Assembly: GCA_018894105.1 (NCBI GenBank)
Contig: CM032131.1
Span: 1,266,501 to 1,330,500, forward strand
Source of the DNA: Jacaranda mimosifolia
Lineage: Eukaryota; Streptophyta; Magnoliopsida; Lamiales; Bignoniaceae
Direction: 5' to 3'
Length of the DNA stretch: 64,000 bases
This document shows, in pieces, positions 31,636 to 44,115 of this stretch. Under the pieces are notes generated by a model. The model was not told the origin of the DNA. It was given only the letters and a program-made list of their open reading frames with translations, and ran no database searches. The translations under genes were made by a program, and so were the position numbers. Numbering within the stretch: position 1 is the stretch's first letter; each line of letters opens with the position of its first letter.

Positions 31636-34600
31636 ATGGCGATGGAGTATCAGAGGTATATGCATTCTTCTTTATACTTGGATTTTGATGTTCTTCTATA
31701 TTCCTGGGTTGTGATAACAAGGTTTCCATTTTTCGATCTTTATTGTTGAATTGATCAGGCCTGAACAGTGTCGGCTCTATGCCGTAAATGTTTCGGAACT
31801 CATTTTGAGGAAGGATATCTACGATCATATCTTTAAGGTACGAAAATGTGTTCTAGAGATAGCCAAACTGAATGTCTCGTGTGCATATTTCTCTTTGAGA
31901 ATTTGTTTTTCATGAGAGCCGTATGGGTATTCGTTTTGAAGGTGCTGTCTGAAGTAAGCAATGGCAAAATCAACCTTGAAGGCCTGAAACTGATGGCCTC
32001 TAACATCCGTAACGAACTATACGTGCTTTTGCGTACGTTGAGACAATCTTCTTTATGCTTATGCTATTTTATTATCATTAGTAGTGACTAATCCAGCATT
32101 TAAATATCGTTGAGATGATCTTCTTTATGTCTATGCTATTTTATTATTATAATTTGTGACACACTCAGCATCTAAATATTCTCGACTTTGTTGATTTTAT
32201 ATGCGGCTTTGACAGGTCCGGCGGAAAATTTGGATCCAGAGGAACTTACAATCTACGCGGTGATTCAGGTTTTTTTGTCCAAAACTTTTCTTGTACATGT
32301 ATTTAACTTCAGCAATTTACGTCAGTAGATATCATTATGGGGATGTGATCCATGCAAGACTTATAAATTGAAAGACTAATTTAGCTTGGCTGGGAGGTCA
32401 AAGTAGATAGTGTGATGAAACTTGAGAAGCACATGGAATTCCATCTTCTGATGGTGTTTAAGGCCAGAGAAAATTAATATAGAAACTGAATTTTAAATTA
32501 ACTAAGCATTCTGATTGATTGAGAAACAGAGGCAAAAATGATCTCATTTGATTGACAATATCGGATTTCCGTATTCTTAGGTCGTATTGTAATTAAACAT
32601 TTCCATGCTTCTCTTGTTAGGATTTAATCTTTGTATTAAGTCATGTCCATTACTGTTCAAGGAGGTAATGAGGTTGGCGAGTCATTTTCCTCACTTATTC
32701 TCAGATAAGGCTGTAAATTAAATGAGACGATTTGTGGATGTTTCAAGCTCGGCTCAATGAAAGCTTGAATCTGACTTGATATTTTCGAGCCCAAGCTTGC
32801 CAATCAAGTGAGCCGAGCATAGCCGAGCGCAATAGTATTCAACTTGAAAAACTCATGAGCATAAATAAGCATTTTCATTATACACATATATTTATAGTTA
32901 CAGTCCAAGGCCACAACCACAAAATTCGACTTTGAAATTTGGTGGCTATCAAAGTTGTGTCAGTATTGTTGGGTTATACTTTTAGATGTTTTTTGTTGTG
33001 TGGGTTACAAGTTTATAATTATATATTTTATTTCGGTTCTAATCAAATGGTTTATATATGTAGGGGTGTTTGGAAGGAGAAGTTGAAGGCGTGCCACAGT
33101 TGAATGGTGATGAAGATAAAATCTCTTCTTATCTATCCTCCTGGTATGCAATGCTACGTGAACTCGTTGGCATGAAGATCGTCAGTGTTTACACTCAGCT
33201 GGTAATACCTTCCCTCATATTTTGAAAACAAAATGTGATTCTACTTCATTTATTGTAAGCACCTATTAATTTCTTTTATATTGAATCTTCAGCAAGGTTG
33301 TGCACATGCTGCAGTTCAACTTTTGGCAAGGTATGCCTTGTTTTATTCGTTGTTCCATGCTTGACCCTTGATGATTTTAATACTTCTACTGATCCATTAA
33401 TTTTGTCAACATTGGCAACTATTGTTTCCAAGGCCATACTAATTCTATTGGATTTCCTATGCTAACTAATTAATATTTCTAACAAAATTCAACAGCTAGA
33501 CTTAAGACATGACACATCTTGTTAGCAATTTGTGCTATTTCTATGTTTTCCATTACTAAATTTTCATTAGTTCCAATCTTTTCATTTTATCAGGGAAAAA
33601 CAAAAATTTTAAGTCTTGTCAATTGTGTTTTCATGTCTATAGGTATTACAATGGAGATGCAGCTGAGGATACTGATGAACGGGTATCTTTTAGTTTTCCT
33701 TCATCTCTCTTTTTAACTGGGTGCATAAGCCATCATGAGACATGAGCTTGTGGTTGATATTAAAAGGTACTGTTTGTTTATCCTCTCTCTCTCCCAACAC
33801 TGACTTCCCTATTATAAGTTTTCTAGTCATGTTACTTTTGTTGATGACAATATTGTTTTTGCACTTGTATTGTATCCTACATTTTTACTTAATAGCATAA
33901 TGATCTGGCAGATTTTTCCTATTAACTTTCCAGTGGTTGCTAACTTCAAATTTAACTTCATCAATAACAGGTTCCACAACTTGAAGGCTCTATCTTCATT
34001 CAGCTCCAAAGGAGAAGCTGGCCAGTAGTGCACTTTCTTGGAGTAGTCTTTGATCCAAATCTCGTTCAATATAATAACTGGGATTCAAATGGTTTTGCAC
34101 CAGTATTTGTTGGAAAACTTGAGGTCTCATCATTTTGATTCAATATTCATCTTGAGCTTTGATGGGAATGGACTAATGTTTTTCCTTTGCCTCAATTTAT
34201 ATAAAAGAGGTGATAGAGAATACCAATGGCAATCTTTCTGATTTCTCTTCTGCAATGATAAATCAAGGATAATAAAGAGGTAGTCTGTGTGATGGTGAAG
34301 TGGCTGAAAGATTATGATATGCATGTTGCTACCAAGCATGGAAACTACTCTCAGCTTCACATATCCTCGGGCAAGTTCAATTTTGATCATGAGATTTACT
34401 CTGATATGGTTAAATTTAAAGCTAACACTCGGTCCTTGTACTGTACAGTTTTTCGATTTATCTTTAGGAGAGGTTTGTTACGCGTACTGAGATCTCTCGA
34501 TCATTCATTTGCATTAAGGTAAACACTTTTATTCATGTTCATTGATGATTGATTCCTATATATATGAGATAGATTAACATCCACTAGGATTGCAGTCAAC

Positions 34601-35252
34601 ATATGCGACCATGTAGTTAGCTGATTGACACTTTGTTTTTGGCAGGGTACTGCAGAAATTTGAGGACTACAACTGGAAACCCCTTTCGCAGAAGCCTTGG
34701 AGTGAAATTGACGATAGAATGTTAACTGCTTTTATTGGAGGTACACGAGGTGGATTCAAGCGAGAGGTAAAACACTTCATATGTTTTCCTATTTTAACTA
34801 TATTTATGAGTTATGATGGAAAAAATTATCTTGGCATATTGTTTTCAGATTAAATAATCACAACCTGTTCTTGTTATTCTTTTCAAGCTTGTGCTGCACC
34901 TGATGCTGACAGTTGCCGAGTTATGCTTTGATGGGTACCTACCAATTGCATTGTCTGAAAATGATAAATGCCTCATGCTCATTGATGCATTGCAATTTCG
35001 GGGAATTGACCAGACTAAGGTAAGATATTTCTTAGTTAGGTATTATTGGATCCATGTTTTCTTGTGCTTTTTGTTTATTGAGTGAATCATAATTTTTGTC
35101 TTTGAATAAGTCTTCTACTGTTGTTTTTACAGGAAATCATGAATTTATCCGAGGAGGACATAAATCAAAGCTGGAGAAGAATTTTTGAGAAAGCATTCGA
35201 TTACGTTAATGGACAGTTTCCAGAGGTAACTTTTTATGAGAAAAATTACTGA
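31636..35252 (+). CDS. Uncharacterised host protein gene, 12 exons, 3' end uncertain
   Basis: ATG at 31636. Exons: 31636-31655, 31759-31837, 31942-32032, 32216-32268, 33064-33201, 33293-33330, 33643-33682, 33971-34123, 34268-34518, 34646-34766, 34888-35019 and 35133-35225. All introns are GT-AG and phases join without a stop, giving 403 codons. The protein starts MAMEYQRPEQCRLYAVNVSE; other segments are SSWYAMLRELVGMKIVSVYT, WPVVHFLGVVFDPNLVQYNN, FRFIFRRGLLRVLRSLD and AFIGGTRGGFKRE. I do not recognise the family; there is no obvious signal peptide or membrane segment. After exon 12, either a donor GTAACT leads to exons beyond the transposon nest, or read-through ends at TGA 35250-35252 (412 codons), with AATAAA at about 35275. 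Codon use and intact splice sites suggest a live gene. Confidence 0.85.
32740..32850. repeat. Decayed GAGCCGAGC-type repeat in intron 4 of the host gene
   Basis: AGCTCGGCTC, GAGCCCAAGCTTG, GAGCCGAGC and GCCGAGCGC blocks in an otherwise AT-rich intron resemble the ends of degraded plant MITEs. No clear termini were found. Confidence 0.3.
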
Positions 35253-36839
35253 AGGATTTGAGATCCAAACCAATTAATAAAATATAAGCATTATGGATTT
35301 GAAAGGGAGAAACTGACATACATTCTTAATTAAATGATTTTGTTAAGATAAATTTTCTAATTTGGGATAAGGGGCGGATTTGGAATACATTCAGGGGTGG
35401 GCAGACGTGACCGAGTTTTTGGTACCTGGCCCCACCCGGAACTAAAATTTATGTTTTATCGGGTACCCGATTTATCACAATCGGGGCGTGATTCGGGATT
35501 GAATTCAATTCCAATCGGGTAATTGGGTACCTGGTTATCTAAAAGAGATAATAATTTTAACTGAAAATCTACCTTCATACTGACTTTCTTTTCTTCCCCT
35601 TTGTTTGACTTTGACCTGTCTCGTTCAACCTCAGGTCCTCAACCCAGTCGCCCCAAGAATCATGTAGCATGAGGAGCAGGCTGTTTCTCGCTTCTATCAT
35701 ATTTCTACGTGTGTTCTGTGAATGGCTATAAATGAGCATGCAAGGCAAAAAGACATGAATTGACTGTAGTGGAGTTTCTACAAAAAATTTAGATTGCTTT
35801 TTCTGAAGTTGAATGTCAAGCCAGGGATACAAACAATCCTCACCACGGATGCGGTGGTGCATGCTTTCTCATTATTTGTTCCTAAGACATTGTGACTACT
35901 TGGAATATTTTGTTATTTGTTGAGAAAATATTGAATGAGGATCTCGTGATTTTCTCCATTATTCAAATTACCAAAAACTAAAAAGAGCATTTCTCCGTCA
36001 AGAATTGGATACATATGAGCAGAAAATAGATTAGGTCCCAAAATTATAATGTATGCTAATACTAATAGAATTTTCTGCCCACACAGAGTATGTGGATTAG
36101 CATGTTTTCCTCCCATCTCATGCAGGTTGTATTCAACCACTTCTATTTTGGGGCTCTTAAAACCCATAAAAACTGTCCTGAAACTTGGGACTGGGGGTAC
36201 CCGGTCACACTACTAATTAAAAATAGCTTTTTGCTACAAGTTTTGCGAATCCGTCACAAATTTTGCAATGGAGATTTCCGCTGCAATTTGTGTTTGCGAC
36301 GAATTTTTTCATTGCAAATATGAAGTTTTGTGATGGAAAATCAGTCACAAAATTCGTTGCAAATTATAATTATAATTAAAAAAAATAAATTTTACGACTG
36401 AAATTTTCCGTTGCAAAAATTTTAAAAAGATTTTTCAAAAAAAATAAAATAAATGAAAGACACATCCTATCAAATTAAAACATATAATTACCCAATATCA
36501 ATAATTCTTTGCATTACATACTAATCATCTCCTACATCAATATTTAAATATTATTTTACATAAAATCATAATAATTTTATATCACAATAAAAATAAGCCC
36601 ACTAATATAAAATTGTCCAATATATAAATCAAGCCCTAACTAAAATATAAAATTTACAAAATAATGCCAAAAAAATTAACTTACAAGACTTGTACTAAAT
36701 TTCAATGCCTTGAGATGTCCAAGCCTACAATATTAAAACGAAAACAAAATTACAATAATGAAAATAGAAACATAAACTAAACTAATAACCAATATATAAA
36801 TTTATATAACCAAATCATAACCGAGCACATAATTCATAA

Positions 36840-37860
36840 AATATAAATTCAAATCCTAATCAAACATATAATTCACAAAATATAAATCTAACAAATAATT
36901 CAATGTACATGCATAATCTAACACATGTGATTCACAGAATATAAATCTAACAAATCTAACACATAATTCAATGTAAATACATAATCTAAACACATAAATC
37001 TAATACATAATTCAATATAATCAAACATACATTCAACATAATCCAACATATAATTTAATATAAGTCCAACATATAACTCAAATCTTAATCAAACATATAA
37101 TTCACAAAATATAAATTTAATAAAATCTAACACATAAGTCAATATAAATGCATAATTTTAACACATATAAATATAATACATAATTCAATATAATCAAACA
37201 TGCTTCTCATCATAAACCAACACATAATTTAATATAAGTTCAATATATAATTCAAATCCTAATCAAATATATAATTCACAAAATATAAATCTAACACATA
37301 ATTCAATGTAAATGCATAATCTAACACATGTAAATCTAACACATTATTCAATATAACCAAACATATATATCATTATAAACCATATGTAATTTAATATAAA
37401 TCAAACATACAACTTAAATCCTAATCGTATATATAACTCAAAAAATATAAATCTAACAACATCTAACATATAATTCAATATAAATGTATAATCTAAACAC
37501 ATATAAATCTAATGCATAATTCAATATAATCAAACGTACATCCAACATATAATTTAATATAACATATAACTCAAATCCTAATCAAACATATAATTCACAA
37601 AATATAAATATAACAAAATCTAACACATAATTCAATATAAATGCATAATCTTAACACATATAAATCTAAGACATAATTAAATATAATCAAACATACACTC
37701 GTCATAAACCAACATATAATTTAGTATAAATTCAACATATAATTCAAATCCTAATTAAACATATAATTCACAACATATAAATCTAACAAAACCTAACACA
37801 TAATTCAATGTAAATGCATAATCTAACACATAAATCTAACACATAATTCAATATTAAACC
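36840..37860. repeat. AT-rich tandem repeats inside the CACTA element
   Basis: The block CAAATCCTAATCAAACATAT, then AATTCACAAAATATAAATCT, recurs at about 36850, 37081, 37255, 37415, 37570 and 37747, with spacing of 231, 174, 160, 155 and 177 bp. Between them ACATAATTCAATATAAATGC is repeated at shorter intervals. It has no coding capacity. Confidence 0.8.
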
Positions 37861-38937
37861 ATAACTAATGCATATTATATAAAGTAATGAGAACAAAAAT
37901 ACCCTTGAATAATTAATAATATTCGTAAACATATAATGACACATAAACACTCATCCTTATGCCCATTTTCATCATATAAGCAATTAAAAATCAATCAGAA
38001 GCAAATGAGAAGGCTCCACCCCTTCTCCCAACATCCCATCCTCCTTCTTAATTTCACCAATTCTAAACATTTCTAATGTATTCTACTAAAATATATATAC
38101 ATATGTATATAATCAAAAAAGATATACAAACTTACCTCTAAGTGCTCCACAGAACTCAACACTCACCAAAAAGTATCCACTATAGTTGAGATAACATATG
38201 TTATTAGACACATGTTATAAGTGCATATATTTATTTGTAAATCATAATTACATAAATTAAATTAAAACTTACAAATTTAATATAATTCAATATAAACTGA
38301 CATAAAGCTTAACTCAATCAAAATCCTAACAAAATTTTTAATTCACATAAAAGCATAACTATAACAATATTTAATAGGAATATAAAATTTAACTCAAATT
38401 TTAACTAATACATAAATTATTATTTGTGTTAATTAAAAATATATTACTAATAAATAAATCACTATTTGAGTTTAACTAATACATAAATCATGTGTTAACT
38501 AAATACATGAATCAAACTTAACTTAAACATAAATTAAATTTTAACTAAATAAATTATAATTAAAAAAATTATCTTAATTAGTTGAGATAATGCAAAATGT
38601 AAGCTCCCCAAACCTGAAACAATAAATGAACAAAAGTCATTACCATTTTTTAAAATTAAAACAAAATTTTCAAAAAACAATTAAAAAAAAAAGGGAAAAT
38701 GGCTAGATCTAGCTGGCCGTTGCTGGGTGCCTAGCTTGCGGCCGGCCGACAACAACAATAAAAGGGAAAAAAAAATAGAAAGAGAGAAGGGAAGGAGAGA
38801 TGAAGCAATTGCTTCTAAGTGTGTGTGGGAGCGAAGTTGGGTTTATAATTCTTTTTTTTTTTTTGCAACTGAATAATCCATCGCAAAACTTAAATTTTTG
38901 CAACAGAAAAAATTCCATCAAAAAAATTTCTTAAATG

Positions 38938-38940
38938 CAA

Positions 38941-38985
<45 letters not shown>

Positions 38986-38986
38986 T
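38938..38986. repeat. (AAT)n microsatellite in the CACTA 3' subterminal region
   Basis: About 16 AAT repeats. It creates a run of Asn codons in one frame that should not be read as a gene. Confidence 0.95.
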
Positions 38987-39197
38987 TTATTTCTTTTTTT
39001 TTTAAATTTGCGACGGAAAAATCCATCGCAAAACTCAAAATTTGCGATGTTTTTTTTTCCATCACATTTTTTTTATTCTTTTTTATTTTTTGCGATGGAT
39101 TTGGCAATGAATTTTTTTGTGATGGATTTTCTGTCACAAAATCCATCGCATAATTTAAATTTTGCGATGGATTTTTTTCCGTTGCAAATTTTTATTG

Positions 39198-39899
39198 TGA
39201 TATAGGATGGCCTAAAGAGCCCAGGCCAGCGAGGCCCAGCACAGAATGGCCCAGTCCAGGGACTGCAACCAGCGGTCCAGAGCCCATGTGACTCGTCGAC
39301 CCGGCTCAACCAATCCTCCCCAGGCCTAGGTAGGCGCCCCATGGCCCTCGGAACTACTCGACCTTAGTCGACCTGGTGCAGGTCGAGTCGGAGGTCAAGA
39401 CCCGTACAGTACTCTGCCACCGCATTAAATGCGCTGACTGGCGCTACGCCTTCGTATTAATGGCGCATGCCCTCCCCCTCACCGTCTGACATAGCAGGCG
39501 CCGCTACAGTGTACCGTCCTGTCCTTGAACCTTGAAAGGATAGTTAGCTGGCAAAATTCAAATGGGAAAAATGACCAATTACCCCTGGTAGAAGGTTGAG
39601 GCCCCCGAGTGTACCCAGGGGCTCCCCGGACATTTCCTCCAAGGAAGAAGGATATAAAAACCCTCAATTCCGCCTTCTAGAGGTATGCATTCATATTCAC
39701 TAAAATACTTATACTCCGCTGCTCGATTTCTGAGGTCGAATATATACTGACTTGAGCGTCGGAAGGCCTAAGCCGAGGGCCACTCAGCTAGCCTAACGTT
39801 TGTCGTGATTGCAGGATTCTAACCCCTATCAATTAGGAGCTTCAATCTTTCAGATCGAGTTCTATTTAGATCCATACCCAGCAAAACGAACCCTCATCA
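39198..39899 (+). repeat. 5' LTR of Tat-C
   Basis: 702 bp with TATAAAAA at 39653-39660. It shares long blocks with the Tat-B LTR (GCATTAAATGCG, TAATGGCGCATGCCCTCCCC, GGTCGAATATATACTGACTT), so the two are the same family but distinct subfamilies. Confidence 0.95.
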
Positions 39900-39901
39900 T
39901 T

Positions 39902-39918
39902 TGGCGCCGTCTGTGGGA
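39902..39918 (+). promoter_or_regulatory. Primer binding site of Tat-C
   Basis: TGGCGCCGTCTGTGGGA lies two bases after the LTR. Its first nine bases are complementary to the 3' end of plant aspartate tRNA (…GGCGCCA); the rest is the form common in Tat elements. It is present here, absent in Tat-B and mutated in Tat-D. Confidence 0.8.
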
Positions 39919-39939
39919 ACCCGGAATCCTCTATCGAAA

Positions 39940-41680
39940 ATGGTAAACACTAGGTGAGCCCCATCCGGAAGGGAGGAAAACAGGAGATCTAGCTCTTCTC
40001 CCCACCAGAACTCGGAACCGAATGCCCAAGGACCCATCGCGCAGCCCGAGCCTGTGGTCACCTTTACAATGCCACAGTTGATGTAGCTCATTAGTGAGCA
40101 GATTTCAGCCCAACTTTCCGCCGCTTTAAACAGGCATGTCGTACAGCCGGAGCCAGCGGTTAGTGCCACTCCCCAGCCCGTAGCTTAGGAGAGAGCACAG
40201 CCAATGGAATACTCGTAGCGACTAGAGTCTTTCAGGCCTCTGTCCAGGAGAGAGCTGGGCCTAGGTCGTTATCCCAGGGAATCAGCTCGCCCCCCACCGA
40301 GAGAAGAGGTAGCAGACTACATAGATCATGACGTCCGGCCCCTTCGAGCCCCGCAGCGCGATAGGGCCGAACGTTCTAGAGGTAGACAAGGCCAAGATCA
40401 GCAGGAGTTGGAAGAGGTGTCTCACCAGGTACAACAGTTGAACAAGCGCCTGGAAGAGCTCTCAAGAAGGAACGCAGACAGGGCCATCCAACTAGAGATG
40501 CCTTCGAGATTCAGGAGGGAGCGGGACTCAACCTTCATTCAGGAAATCATTGATGAACGCATAGCCGTCGATGCAAAGATCCCCACGGGACTCCCAAGGT
40601 ATGACGGTTCCACAGACCCGAATGAGCATCTGTTGCAGTTTGAACACATGATGCAGCTGCATGGGCATAATGAGTATATACATGCAAAGATGCTGGTAAC
40701 CACATTCCAAGGGGTGGCTCTGGACTGGTTCTTGAAACTGGAGCCGGCGTCTATCTTCTCATATGATCAGTTGTGCGATAAGTTTCTGCACCAGGTCGCC
40801 AGCATGAGGAGGGCAAAACTACCATATACCCACCTGCATACAGTAAAACAAGCTGAGGGAGAGTCTTTACCGGATTTCTTCACCAGAATCAACACAGAGG
40901 TGTTGAAGATAGACAACCCAAGGATCGAGTTTTTGATTGACGTGTTGTTTTTGGCTTGAGGCACAAAGAGTGTGCCAATACTTTGGTACGTGCTCAGCCC
41001 AGAACGATGGAGGAACTCCTCGACCTTGCAGAGAGGTATATGACCCAGGAGGAGATGAATAAAATGAAATACGGCAGTATTGAGGCCGATAAGAAGAAGG
41101 GCAAAGAGAAAGAGGACAAGCAGAATAAGGAGGGACGCCATTCCCCAATCAAGCGCTTTTATGAATACACCCCACTCATCATGCCAAGGAAGGAAGTGCT
41201 CTTTGTGATTCAACATGACAACCTGCTCAAAAAGCCTCAAAAAATTGCAGAAACGGAGGCCATGAAGAAGTCCAAGAAGTACTGCTATTTCCACAAGCAG
41301 AAGGGGCATGATACCGAGGAGTGCTTCAACTTGAAAGATGAAATTGAGAGGTTGATAAGGCAAGGCCATCTGAAAAAGTTTGTCGAGGAGCAGGCTTGAC
41401 GAGAGGAGGGCGCGGCCGACCGGACTCCCCGAAGAGAAAGGTCGGTCAGCCCACGAAGAGATGACAAGGGGAAGCGACCAACCCATGAAACCCACCCATC
41501 CATCAAGGGTGTCATAGACATGATTGTCGGGGGGCCCACTGGTGGAGATTCCCGAAATGCAAGGAAGCAGACCTAGAGATAGCTCGACTCGACCAAACCA
41601 TCTAAGGTCGAGATAGTTTACCAGCTAACAACCAGCACCGAGCCAATTTTCTTTACCAATGCAGATCTTGACTACCTGGA
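39940..41680 (+). pseudogene. gag of Tat-C, stopped at codon 6
   Basis: ATG at 39940 matches the Tat-B start, but codon 6 is TGA where Tat-B has CGA. Further stops are at 40086, about 40186 and 40216 (N-terminal part), at 40956 with a frame change, and TGA at 41397 (CGA in Tat-B). The main gag domain 40408-40959 is otherwise well kept (FEHMMQLHGHNEYIHAKML, LDWFLKLEP). The Cys/His motif YCYFHKQKGHDTEEC lies at about 41282-41326; its central His is retained, unlike in Tat-B, which has Gln. It would form the particle. Confidence 0.9.
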
Positions 41681-42300
41681 GAACTAGGGAGTGGACCGGA
41701 AGATTGATTGCCCAATGGTGGTCACCATTGAGATCGCCAATTTTGAGGTGAGGAAGGTGCTGGTCGACAATGGGAGTTCTGTAAACATCATATTCTTGTC
41801 GACTTTGAACCGGATGAACTTGGGGAAACTGAAGTTTGATCCAGTCAGAACACCTTTAGTTGGATTTGGAGGGTCCGAAATCATACCGGAGGGGTCCATC
41901 AACCTTTCCACTACATTTGGTCAAGGCCATTGCAGTCGAACTATGATGATTAACTACTTGGTGGTCGACACCCCTTTTGCCTATAATGCCATCATGGGTC
42001 GACCAACCCTAAATGATTTCAGAGCCATCGCATCCACATACCACATGAAGATAAAGTTCCCAACCCCAGCAGGAGTGGGTGAGCTCTTATGCAACATCAA
42101 GGATGCTTGGCGCTGCTATACAATCTCGGTGGACTCCAGTGAATAGAAAAAGAGACCAGAGTTGAAACCCTCGGGGGACGCCTCTGTAGCGAAACCCGAG
42201 GAGGGACCCTCTTCGAAAAAGAGAAAGTTGGAGGATACAAGGGTCGAGCCCGTGGGTGAATTCAAAACAATTGAGCTCGAACTAGGGAACCCCGACAAGA
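41681..42300 (+). pseudogene. Protease region of Tat-C
   Basis: The open frame 41691-42146 has KVLVDNGSSVNIIFL (active-site segment, about 41755-41799), PLVGFGGSEI and YNAIMGRPTL. It ends at TAG 42144, which is CAG in Tat-B. It is the best-preserved protease in the window. A linker to RT follows from 42162. Confidence 0.9.
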
Positions 42301-43700
42301 CTACCAGGATTGGGACTGACATGGGAGATCGACTAGAATGCCTTATGGTCGACTTCCTCCGGCGCAATATTGATGTCTTCGCATGGAAAGCTGTCGATTT
42401 GCAGGGCATCGACCCCAACATAATTGTCCATAGACTCAACGTGGACCCAGCCCACAGGCCAGTGCGGCAAAAGAAGAGGACCTTCAACGCTGAACAGATG
42501 CAGATTATCGATGAGGAGGTAAGCAAGCTTTTGGAAGCTGGTTATATTGTAGAAATCCAATATCCCTCTTGGCTCTGTAATGTTGTTCTTGTCCCCAAGA
42601 ATGAGGGAAAATGGATGATGTGTAATGATTTTACGGATTTAAATAAAGCTTGCCATAAGGATCCTTGCCCCTTGCCTCGTATTAATTTACTTGTTGATTC
42701 TACTGCTGGTTGCGAATTGCTTAGTATGATGGAACATTTCAAGGATATTATCAAATATTCATGGCACCCGAGGACAGGGATAAAACCTCTTTTGTTGTTC
42801 CCAATGGGGTGTATTGCTTCCTTGTCATGCCATTCGGACTTAAAAACGCAGGTGCAACTTATCAGAGGTTGGTTAACTTCATGTTTAAGAATGAAATTGG
42901 CAAGTCGATGGAGGTCTATGTGGACGATATGATCATCAAGATTAAAAAAGTTGTAGACCACTTGATCGACCTCAACCACACATTTTCCATCTTGAGAGCT
43001 TTCGGCATGAAGCTCAATCCCAGCAAGTGTACATTTGGGGTTCGAGGGGGTAAGTTCCTGGGATATATGGTCAGTCAGAGGGGAATTGAAGCCAATCCAC
43101 AGAAGATCCAAGCAGTTTTGGACATTACCCCACCTCACACGATCCGTGAAGTCCAGCGCCTGGTGGGCAGGATCATTGCTTTGGACAGATTCATAGCTCG
43201 ACTAGCAGATAAGAGCCTACCCTTCTTCAAAATCCTCAGAAATGCAAAGAAATATGGGTTTAAATGGGACAAACAGTATAATCAAGCCTTCCTCGACCTC
43301 AAGCAATACCTTTCTTCGCCACCCCTGCTCGCCAAACCCGAGCTGGGAGAAGTTCTGTAGATGTACTTGGTAGTCTCTTCGGCTTCTGTCATTTCAGTGT
43401 TGACGATGACAAGAGTAGGAAACCCTCATCCAATATATTATTGCAGCAAGGCTCTTCAGGGGCCAGAGCACAATTATTTGGAGATCGAGAAGTTCCCCTT
43501 GGCCCTAGTCACTTCGGCCAAAAAATTGCGGCCTTATTTCCAATCCCACACAATTCTGGTGTTAACGAACCAACCGCTAAAGTAGGTTTTGTTGAGGCCA
43601 GATACTTCAGGTAGGCTCACCAAATGGGCCATCGAACTCGGGGAATTCGACATCCAATTTCAGCCACGAACTGCCATCAAAGCCCAGGTGCTGGCTGACT
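42300..43700 (+). pseudogene. Reverse transcriptase and first RNase H of Tat-C
   Basis: 42162-42932 covers the N-terminal part up to LLSMM. A one-base loss near 42732 relative to Tat-B shifts the frame, and 42761-43360 continues with FGLKNAGATYQRL, the catalytic EVYVDDMII (about 42912) and RFIARLADKSLPFFKILR. TAG at 43358 is CAG in Tat-B. The gypsy RNase H half is at 43361-43585, ending at TAG (CAG in Tat-B). The catalytic residues survive but the protein is split in three. Confidence 0.9.
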
Positions 43701-44115
43701 TCATCGTCGAAAGGGTCGACCCGCTGTCTCGAGAAGTTGAGAGCACACCTTGGTGGACTTTTCACGTCGATGGATCCGTGACGTCATCTGGGGTGGGAAT
43801 TGGAGTTTCCCTCCAATCCCCGCTGGCTGAGGATTATGACTTTGCAGTGAAACTCGACTTCCCGATCACTAACAATGAAGCTGAATACGAAGCTCTTATT
43901 GCAGGAATGCGCATGGCTATGGATCGTGGGGTCGATAAGCTAGCGGCCTTTACTAACTCTCAGCTCATGGCAGAACAGGTCGGAGGCAACTTCGAGGCGA
44001 AAGAGCACAAAATGGCACAATACTTGGCAGAAGTGCACCAATTAAGATGAATGTTCGGACAATTCTCATTAAGCCAGGACCCTCGATCAGAAAATGAGCG
44101 AGCAGACGTGCTTGG
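43700..44115 (+). pseudogene. Second RNase H domain of Tat-C, 3' end deleted
   Basis: The 43589-44050 frame has WWTFHVDGSVTSSGVGIGV, NNEAEYEALIAGMRMA, FTNSQLM (the Tat-B Asp in FTDSQ is Asn here) and EHKMAQYLAEV. A stop follows at 44048. The final Asp-containing end is removed by the 505-bp deletion whose junction is at about 44112 (GACGTGCTT joined to GGCCATTT). It is inactive by both changes. Confidence 0.85.

Noticed and set aside
35575..36167. Minus-strand frames of 95 and 84 codons considered as hAT transposase or as host exons
   Set aside because: No hAT dimerisation or zinc-finger motif is visible, they lie on the wrong strand for the host gene, and they sit inside the hAT-like element.
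38935..39153. Open frame with a long Asn run
   Set aside because: It comes from the (AAT)n microsatellite and T-rich CACTA subterminal repeats.
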